In this document: piece after piece, positions 14,457 to 20,592 of the stretch
Layout: every line of letters starts with the position of its first letter
Position numbering within the stretch: the first letter of the stretch is position 1
Origin: DASPFV01 sp035620975
GTDB lineage: Bacteria; Acidobacteriota; Vicinamibacteria; Vicinamibacterales; 2-12-FULL-66-21
Length of the DNA: 23,032 nt
Assembly: GCA_035620975.1 (NCBI GenBank)
Contig: DASPFV010000183.1
Span: 1-23,032 of the forward strand
Direction: 5' to 3'
Notes under the pieces: generated by a model
Databases searched by the model: none
What the model was told of the DNA's origin: nothing
The model's input: the letters and a program-made list of their open reading frames with translations, nothing else
Program-made: the position numbers and the translations under genes

Positions 14457-17162
14457 TCATTCGGCGCGCAGGGCTGCCGACGGGTCGAGGCGAGCTGCAC
14501 GCCGCGCGGGCAGATATCCCGCGACCAGCGCGGCGATGGAGAGCGTCGCCACTCCGAGGACCCACGCTGCCGGGTCGTCTGGTGTCACCTCGTACAGCTG
14601 ACTCGCCACCAGACGCGCGCTCGCGACCGCAGCAGGAATACCGATCAGGAGACCGAGCCCGAGGAGACGGAGCGTGTCCCGCAGAACGAGCGCTCGCACC
14701 TCGCGCGAGTCGGCTCCCAGTGCCATGCGGATCCCCAGCTCCCCCGTCCGCTGCGTCGTCACATAGGCCAGCAGCCCGTAGAGGCCGACGCCTGACAGCG
14801 CGAGAGCCAGCAGGCCGAAGGTGGCGGAGAGCCTGGCGACGAGGCGTTCAGCGACGATCGACGCAGCGACCTGGTCGTCAGCCTCGACCATCGCGACCAC
14901 GGCCAGCCTGCGGTCGACGGCGGCGAGCTCGCGATAGAGCGTCGCGGCCAGGGCGCCGGGGGGACCCGCGGTGCGCACCTGCAGCTCCCGCAGATTCTGG
15001 GCAATCTGGGTGAACGGGACGTACAGCATCGGCCGCCTGTCTTCGCGCAGGTCGGTGTACTTCGCGTCCTCCACGACTCCCACGATCTGCATGGTTTCCT
15101 TGCGCGAGGCACACGCGGCGTCCGAGCAGAACGCGACCCGGCGTCCAACCGCCTCCCCCTCGCCGAAGAAGTGCCGTGCAAACGTCTCGTTGACGACGGC
15201 GACGGCCGGCGCGGCTTCGTGATCGCGATCCGAGAGCCCGCGGCCGCGCAGCACGGCGATCCGCAGGACCTCGAAGTACCCGGGCGTAACCGCATTCGCC
15301 AGGGTTCTCGGGGTAACCCCTGGTGGCGGCGCGTAGCCCTCCACGGCGATGGTGTTCCCCCAGGTTTCCCGGGCCAGCACGCCCGAGAACGATGCGCTCG
15401 CTCCCTCGACCCCGGTGAGGCTCCGCGCACGCGCCAGGAACTGCCGATACAGCTCACGCCGGACTTCGGGCGAAACCGGCTGGTCATCGGCCGGCGAGGT
15501 CATGCGAAACAGCAGGACGCGCTCGGGGTCGAATCCCGTCTCGATCCTGTGGAGCTCGAGGAGGCTGCGCACGAAGAGTCCGGCCGCGACAAGCAGCACC
15601 AGCGAGACGACAATCTGAGCGACGACCAGCATTCGTCCAAGTGGAGCACGGCTCGAACGACCCGGTGCGCCGGCCCCGCTCCTCAGCGCACCGAGCGGAT
15701 CGATTCTCGTTGCGCGCAGCGCCGGTAACCACCCCGAGACGAACGCCGTCGCGCACGTCACGAGCGCCGCGAACGCGAACACGCGCATGTCGAGGGCCAG
15801 ATCCAGCGAGATCGGCAGCGCACCCGAGATCATCGACTCCAGAACGGATCGGGCCCAGGCACCGAGCAGCAGTCCTCCCGCGCCGCCGAACGCCGCCAGG
15901 AGCATCGCCTCCGTGATCGCCTGGCGCAGCAGCCGCACCCGGCCCGCACCGAGCGCCAGCGACACGGCAATTTCGCGACGGCTCGCGGCGGCTCGCGCGA
16001 GCATGAGATTCGCCACGTTCGCACATGCGACCAGGAGGACGAGGCCGACGATCGCCATCAGGATCAGGAGCGGCGTGGACAGGTTGTCCCGCAGGCGCGA
16101 GGCGCCGCGGCTCGCTTCGGATACGGAAAGACGGCTGCCGAGCACCGCAGCCCGGAACTCGGGACTGTCCGTGCCGGAGGCCACCTCGTTCTGGATGCGC
16201 GCGTACACCTGCTCGAGACCGGTGCGAGCCTGGGAGAGCGTGACGCCGGGCCTGCGGCGGGCGAGAATTCGCAGCCACGTCGTACTGTGCCCGTTCCAGA
16301 CCCAGGAAGGGGCCCCGGGCTGGGCGGTGAGCGGCATCCAGAGGTCCACCGCTTCGCCGAGGCTCTCGCCTGAAAAGCCGGGAGGGGCGACGCCGACAAT
16401 GGTGAACGCAGTCCCGCCCAGGCGGACGCGGCGCCCGACGACGGCCGGGTCGCCCCCGAACCGGCGCCGCCAGCAGGCATCGCTCAGCACGGCGACCGCC
16501 TCCGGAGACGGTCGCCGGTCATCGGAATCGAGCAGGGTCCGGCCGAGCGCGGCGGGCACGCCCAGCACGCTGAAGTAGTTTCCCGATACCCATTGGTGGT
16601 CGACGGGTTCGGGCGGGCCGTCGATGGCGACCGCGGCGCGACGAACGGTCGAGGCGGCCATCGCCTCGACCAGGTCCGCCGCGTCGGCCGCGAACGTCCT
16701 GTAGGCGGCGTACGAGAAGACCGGCTCGACCCCGTTCGGGTAGACGGTTCGAAGCGCGATCAGCTCCTGCGGGCGGTCGACCGGCAGCCGCCGCAGCATG
16801 ATCGCGTCGACGGCACTGAAGATAGCGGTGTTGGCGCCGATGCCGAGCGCCAGCGTCAGCACCGCGACCACGGCAAACGCCGGGCTCCGGCGCAGCCGTC
16901 GCGCCGCGTACCGAACGTCGCGCCAGAGACTCTCGAGCCGGCTTTCCCACCCCACGTCGCGGGTGTGGTCCTTGACGGCGGCCAGACTGCCGATCTGCAC
17001 TCGAGCGAGACGGAGGGCGTCCTCGCGCGGCATTCCAGCGCGCATCTTCTCGTCGGACGATTCCTCGAGGTAGGCGCGGAGCTCCTCGTCCAGCTCCTGG
17101 TCGAGCTGGTGGCGGCGGAACAAAGCGGTGAGGCCGGCGATTAGGCGTCTCAGAAAAGCCAT
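14457..17162 (-). CDS. ADOP-family ABC permease 1 (MacB/FtsX-like)
   Basis: This 901-residue protein matches the acidobacterial duplicated orphan permease family. A charged helical N-terminal region (about 15-75, LDQELDEELRAYLEE then MPREDALRLARVQIGS) precedes the first permease half, with helix 1 at about 95-117 (VLTLALGIGANTAIF). A large periplasmic MacB-like domain follows, then helices with the FtsX motif LLVACANVANLMLARA. A second permease half starts near 510 (MLVVAQIVVSLVLLVAAGL) and ends with GVGLYGLLAYVTTQRTGE and the family-typical terminus RLDPSAALRAE. Members lack their own ATPase gene nearby; transported substrate is unknown. I chose the ATG at 17162, with AGAGGAAG about ten bases upstream; the 57 further upstream codons do not resemble the family. 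Confidence 0.93.
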   Translation of the reverse strand: MAFLRRLIAGLTALFRRHQLDQELDEELRAYLEESSDEKMRAGMPREDALRLARVQIGSLAAVKDHTRDVGWESRLESLWRDVRYAARRLRRSPAFAVVAVLTLALGIGANTAIFSAVDAIMLRRLPVDRPQELIALRTVYPNGVEPVFSYAAYRTFAADAADLVEAMAASTVRRAAVAIDGPPEPVDHQWVSGNYFSVLGVPAALGRTLLDSDDRRPSPEAVAVLSDACWRRRFGGDPAVVGRRVRLGGTAFTIVGVAPPGFSGESLGEAVDLWMPLTAQPGAPSWVWNGHSTTWLRILARRRPGVTLSQARTGLEQVYARIQNEVASGTDSPEFRAAVLGSRLSVSEASRGASRLRDNLSTPLLILMAIVGLVLLVACANVANLMLARAAASRREIAVSLALGAGRVRLLRQAITEAMLLAAFGGAGGLLLGAWARSVLESMISGALPISLDLALDMRVFAFAALVTCATAFVSGWLPALRATRIDPLGALRSGAGAPGRSSRAPLGRMLVVAQIVVSLVLLVAAGLFVRSLLELHRIETGFDPERVLLFRMTSPADDQPVSPEVRRELYRQFLARARSLTGVEGASASFSGVLARETWGNTIAVEGYAPPPGVTPRTLANAVTPGYFEVLRIAVLRGRGLSDRDHEAAPAVAVVNETFARHFFGEGEAVGRRVAFCSDAACASRKETMQIVGVVEDAKYTDLREDRRPMLYVPFTQIAQNLRELQVRTAGPPGALAATLYRELAAVDRRLAVVAMVEADDQVAASIVAERLVARLSATFGLLALALSGVGLYGLLAYVTTQRTGELGIRMALGADSREVRALVLRDTLRLLGLGLLIGIPAAVASARLVASQLYEVTPDDPAAWVLGVATLSIAALVAGYLPARRAARLDPSAALRAE

Positions 17163-17178
17163 GGCGATCGCACTTCCT

Positions 17179-17193
17179 CTAGATTGGCTAGAT
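17179..17193. repeat. CTAGAT direct repeat in the ADOP-1 leader
   Basis: CTAGAT-tgg-CTAGAT occupies 17179-17184 and 17188-17193; the two CTAG cores also form a dyad. It lies between the predicted transcription start and the ribosome-binding site of ADOP-1, where a repressor such as the divergent PadR protein could bind. The AT-rich word stands out in GC-rich DNA. Confidence 0.35.
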
Positions 17194-17202
17194 GAACGCC
17201 CG

Positions 17203-17232
17203 ATGATACGCCCCCTCTCCAGGCAATAGCAA
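17203..17232 (-). promoter_or_regulatory. Candidate promoter for ADOP-1
   Basis: On the minus strand TTGCTA (17232-17227) is followed after 18 bases by TATCAT (17208-17203), the latter matching five of six -10 positions. Transcription would start near 17196 and give a leader of about 35 bases. Confidence 0.45.
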
Positions 17233-17257
17233 GCGTGGCGTTGACGGGAACGGGGAG

Positions 17258-17286
17258 GGTCCACCGCGTCACGCTTCCCGTGGACC
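17258..17286. repeat. Inverted repeat in the ADOP-1/PadR divergent region
   Basis: Perfect arms GGTCCAC (17258-17264) and GTGGACC (17280-17286) flank 15 bases, in the middle of the 257-base region between the two divergent genes. It may be an operator or a chance dyad. Confidence 0.35.
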
Positions 17287-17360
17287 GCCACGACAACGGC
17301 GCCTCGGCCAGCGATTGACGAAGGCGCCGGCACCGTGGACGTGAGGCCATGGCGCTTCCC

Positions 17361-17390
17361 TTGACCGTCGAAAGAAGGATCTGGTAGCCT
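17361..17390 (+). promoter_or_regulatory. Candidate promoter for PadR-ADOP-2
   Basis: TTGACC (17361-17366) is followed after 18 bases by TAGCCT (17385-17390), which has a preceding TGG giving an extended -10. A short inverted repeat GAAGG / CCTTC (17374-17378, 17388-17392) overlaps the -10 and could be a repressor site for autoregulation. Confidence 0.4.
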
Positions 17391-17405
17391 TCCTGTCGGT
17401 CATCG

Positions 17406-17412
17406 AAAGGAG
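17406..17412 (+). promoter_or_regulatory. Ribosome-binding site fixing the PadR TTG start
   Basis: AAAGGAG lies seven bases before the TTG codon at 17420. It is the main reason to accept TTG as the start. Confidence 0.75.
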
Positions 17413-17419
17413 CGCGCGT

Positions 17420-17758
17420 TTGGCCAAGGACAGGAGCGACGTACTGCAGGGAACGCTCGACCTGCTCGTCCTCAGGGCGCTGCAGCTGGAACCGATGCAC
17501 GGCTGGGGCATCACCGAGCGCATCGAGCAGTGGTCCGAGAGCGTGCTGCAGCTCGGACAGGGCACGCTCTATCCCGCGCTGTACCGGCTCGAACGGCAGG
17601 GCTTCATCCGATCGGACTGGCGGGTGACCGCGAACAACCGGCGCGCGCGGTACTACTCGCTGACATCACTCGGGCGACGCCATTTGAATCAGGAGCTCGC
17701 CGAGTGGCGCCGCATGTCGCGTGCGATCAACCTCGTGCTCGAGGCCACGCTGGGATAG
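17420..17758 (+). CDS. PadR-family transcriptional regulator
   Basis: This is a 112-residue short PadR protein with a single winged helix-turn-helix. Landmarks are VLQGTLDLLVLRALQLEPMHG (8-28), WGITERIEQWSESVLQLGQGTLYPALYRLERQGFI and the wing NNRRARYYSLTSLG. In Acidobacteriota such short PadR genes commonly stand just upstream of ADOP permease genes. Here the ADOP-2 gene starts 12 bases after its stop codon, so they form an operon. It is also divergent from ADOP-1, so it could repress both units from one 257-base control region. Ligand is unknown. It starts with TTG, supported by a strong Shine-Dalgarno. Confidence 0.95.
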   Translation: MAKDRSDVLQGTLDLLVLRALQLEPMHGWGITERIEQWSESVLQLGQGTLYPALYRLERQGFIRSDWRVTANNRRARYYSLTSLGRRHLNQELAEWRRMSRAINLVLEATLG

Positions 17759-17770
17759 TGGAGGCGCCCG

Positions 17771-20446
17771 ATGCGTCGTGTAATCGAGGGCTGGCGCCGT
17801 CTTCGGGCGTTCCGGCGCCGCACCGAACTCGAGACCGGCCTCGACGAAGAGATCCGGTTTCACATCGATCGCCAGACCGAGAAGAACCTGCGGGCCGGCA
17901 TGTCGGCGGATGAGGCCCGCCGGCAGGCACTGATCAGGTTCGGCGGCGTGGACCACACGAAGGAGCGCGCCCGCGACCAGTTCCGCGCGGCCTCCATCGA
18001 GGACCTCGTGCGCGATATCCGCCACGGAGGGCGTGCACTGCTCCGCGCGCCGGGTTTCACGATCGTCGCGATGCTGACGCTGGCCCTGGGCATCGGCGCG
18101 ACGACGGCCATGTTCAGCATCGTGAACGGGATCCTGCTCCGTCCGCTGCCGTACCCTGAACAGGACCGCCTCGTCGAGCTCGTGCACGAAGCCCCAGGCC
18201 TGGGCGTCTCCCGGATTCTGGCATCGCCGGCCGTCTATTTCGGCTATCGCGATCACAGCCGCACGTTCGAGGCAGTCGGAATGTGGGACTGGGACGCCTC
18301 GCCGGTTACCGTGACGGGCCTGAGCGAACCCGAATCGGTTCGGAGCGTCGAGCTCACGCACGAAGTGCTGGGAATCCTCGGTGCCGCGCCGGCGATCGGC
18401 CGGAGCTTCGTCGCCAGCGACGACGTGCCGGGCGCCGCGTCGACCGCGGTCATCTCTCACGCCTACTGGCAGCGCCGGTTCGGGGGGGCGTCTCCGATCG
18501 GGCGGACGGTCGTCGTGGACGGCGTGGCGCGCGAGGTGATAGGCGTCCTGCCCGAGTGGTTCAGGTTCTTCGACTATCCGGCCGACATTTTCTATCCGAT
18601 GCAGCTCGTCCGCTCCGAGGCCGGGTTCCCGCGTGGTGACGGACGCGGACTGGCGCGCTTGAAGCCGGGCGTCACGGTCGAGCAGGCGAACGCCGACGCC
18701 AGACGCATGATTCCGCTGATCAACGCGGAGTTCGGCCGTCCGGGACCGGAGTTCGATCGGATGCGATTCGCTCCCAACCTGCGGCCGCTCAAGGAGATGG
18801 TCGTCGGCAATCTCGACGACACCCTCTGGCTCCTGATGGGGACCATCGGTCTTCTGCTGCTGATCGCCTGTGCGAACGTCGCCAACCTGGTGCTGGTGCG
18901 CACGCAGTCGCGGCGATCGGAGCTGTCGGTGCGAACGGCGTTGGGCGCACGCTGGGGGGACATCGCACGGGTCGTGCTGGCCGAAAACGCCATCCTCGGC
19001 CTCGCAGGCGGGGTCCTTGGCGTCGCCATCGCCTATGTCAGCCTGCCGTACCTGCATGCGTTGGGCGGGGACGATCTGCCGTACATCATGACCGTGAGGA
19101 TCGACCTCGCGGCGCTGCTGGCCGCCCTGGCCATGTCGGCCTTCGCGACCGTCATCGTCGCGTTCATCCCGGTCGTGCGGTTCGCGCGGCCGCAGACCGA
19201 GCTCGCCGGGTCGCTGCAGGGCGGCGCGCGAGGGATTGCGGACGGGCACGAGGGTCACCACGCGCGGCGCATGCTGCTCGTGGCGCAGGTGGCGCTCGCG
19301 CTGGTGCTGCTCGTCGGGTGCGGGTTGATGATTCGGACGTTCGTCATACTGCGCCAGGTCGATCCTGGATTTCAGGATCCCTCGCACGTGCAGACGTTCC
19401 AGCTCACGCTGCCGGTCGGGCCAGGCGGGCCGCAGGCGGAACCCGAGGCCGTCATCCGGATGCTCCACAGGATCGCCGACCGGCTCGCGGCCGTTCCCGG
19501 CGTCCAGTCGGCGGCGTTCACGAGCGCGAACGACGGACTCCCGCTGGACGGCGACGGCCGGTCGGCCGGGATCTTTGTCGACGGCAAAGTCGTGGGCGAC
19601 AGCCTGCAGCGTCCGAAGGAGATCCAGTTCGCCTCGCCCGGGTTCTTCGAAACGATGATGACGCCGCTCGTCGCCGGACGGACGTTCGAGTGGAACGACG
19701 TCTATCAGCGGCGGTCCGTTGCGCTCGTATCGGAGAACTTCGCACGCGCCGAGTGGGGCTCGGCCGCTGCGGCGATTGGCAGGCGCATCGGCCCTGGTCC
19801 GACCGGTCCCTGGCTGGAGATCGTCGGCGTGGTGAAGGACGTGCGGCACAACGGGCTCAACGCGCCCGCACCGGAAACGGTCATCCTGCCGCCTGTAGCC
19901 AGAGCGACAGCCACCTTCGTGGTCCGGAGCAGCCGCGCGGGGACGTCGGCCCTCCTGGACGAGCTCCGGCGCGCGGTCTGGTCGGTCAACGGAGATCTGT
20001 CGCCTGCGATCGTGCAGACGCTTGGCGAGATGTACGACCGCTCCATGGCCCGAACGTCGATGTCGCTCAGACTGCTGGCGATCACCGGCCTCCTTGCGCT
20101 CGTCCTCGGTCTCGTCGGCGTCTACGGCCTGGTCAGCTACGCCGTCGCCCAGCGCCAGCGTGAGATTGGCATCCGCCTCGCGCTCGGCGCCGGCTACGGC
20201 GAGGTGCGGCGCATGTTCGTGCGCCATGCGCTGGGGCTCGTCACCGTCGGGGTGGGCATCGGCCTCGTGGCGGCGCTCGTGCTGACGCGTCTGATGGAGT
20301 CGCAGCTGTTCGGCATCAGCCCGCTGGATCCGGCGACCCATCTCGCGGTCGCCCTCCTCCTCGTCGTGGCCGCAGGACTGGCCAGCTATGTCGCCGCGCG
20401 CCGGGCATCGGCCCTGGATCCGGTCGAAGTCCTGAGGGGCGTGTAG
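17771..20446 (+). CDS. ADOP-family ABC permease 2 (MacB/FtsX-like)
   Basis: This 891-residue protein has the same plan as ADOP-1. A charged N-terminal helical region lies at about 15-75 (LETGLDEEIRFHIDRQTEKN, SADEARRQALIRFGG). Helix 1 is at about 97-117 (LTLALGIGATTAMF), followed by a MacB-like periplasmic domain to about 345. Three helices between about 350 and 465 include LLIACANVANLVLVRT. A second half begins near 501 (MLLVAQVALALVLLVGCGLM), with another periplasmic domain and three C-terminal helices (GVYGLVSYAVAQRQREIGIR). The terminus ALDPVEVLRGV departs from the 'ALRAE' ending of its two neighbours. A GTGGAGG ribosome-binding site precedes the ATG. It is co-transcribed with PadR and convergent with ADOP-3. 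No ATPase is linked; substrate unknown. Confidence 0.94.
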   Translation: MRRVIEGWRRLRAFRRRTELETGLDEEIRFHIDRQTEKNLRAGMSADEARRQALIRFGGVDHTKERARDQFRAASIEDLVRDIRHGGRALLRAPGFTIVAMLTLALGIGATTAMFSIVNGILLRPLPYPEQDRLVELVHEAPGLGVSRILASPAVYFGYRDHSRTFEAVGMWDWDASPVTVTGLSEPESVRSVELTHEVLGILGAAPAIGRSFVASDDVPGAASTAVISHAYWQRRFGGASPIGRTVVVDGVAREVIGVLPEWFRFFDYPADIFYPMQLVRSEAGFPRGDGRGLARLKPGVTVEQANADARRMIPLINAEFGRPGPEFDRMRFAPNLRPLKEMVVGNLDDTLWLLMGTIGLLLLIACANVANLVLVRTQSRRSELSVRTALGARWGDIARVVLAENAILGLAGGVLGVAIAYVSLPYLHALGGDDLPYIMTVRIDLAALLAALAMSAFATVIVAFIPVVRFARPQTELAGSLQGGARGIADGHEGHHARRMLLVAQVALALVLLVGCGLMIRTFVILRQVDPGFQDPSHVQTFQLTLPVGPGGPQAEPEAVIRMLHRIADRLAAVPGVQSAAFTSANDGLPLDGDGRSAGIFVDGKVVGDSLQRPKEIQFASPGFFETMMTPLVAGRTFEWNDVYQRRSVALVSENFARAEWGSAAAAIGRRIGPGPTGPWLEIVGVVKDVRHNGLNAPAPETVILPPVARATATFVVRSSRAGTSALLDELRRAVWSVNGDLSPAIVQTLGEMYDRSMARTSMSLRLLAITGLLALVLGLVGVYGLVSYAVAQRQREIGIRLALGAGYGEVRRMFVRHALGLVTVGVGIGLVAALVLTRLMESQLFGISPLDPATHLAVALLLVVAAGLASYVAARRASALDPVEVLRGV

Positions 20447-20522
20447 CGATTCAGTTTCACCCCGGGCTGCTGGAATGCGCGACACCAATTCGGCCAGGCG
20501 GGTCGCGATGCGAGCGTGGATG

Positions 20523-20536
20523 GTGCCTGCAGGCAC
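20523..20536. repeat. 14-bp palindrome in the convergent gap
   Basis: GTGCCTGCAGGCAC is a perfect palindrome between the ends of ADOP-2 and ADOP-3. It could fold as a five-pair stem and lies just before the larger hairpin. Confidence 0.35.
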
Positions 20537-20542
20537 GTTGCT

Positions 20543-20572
20543 TGCCGCTGGGGTCGTCCGCCCCAACCGGCA
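20543..20572. terminator. Bidirectional hairpin between ADOP-2 and ADOP-3
   Basis: TGCCG-c-TGGGG (20543-20553) pairs with CCCCA-ac-CGGCA (20561-20572) around a seven-base loop, in the 146-base gap between convergent genes. Its place and stability fit termination from both sides, but there is no T-tract. Confidence 0.45.
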
Positions 20573-20592
20573 GCGCCGAAACGTCCCGCGCC

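Noticed and set aside
17163..17333. 57-codon N-terminal extension of ADOP-1
   Set aside because: The extra residues do not resemble ADOP N-termini, and the segment contains a promoter candidate and the leader repeat; the ATG at 17162 has a usable ribosome-binding site.
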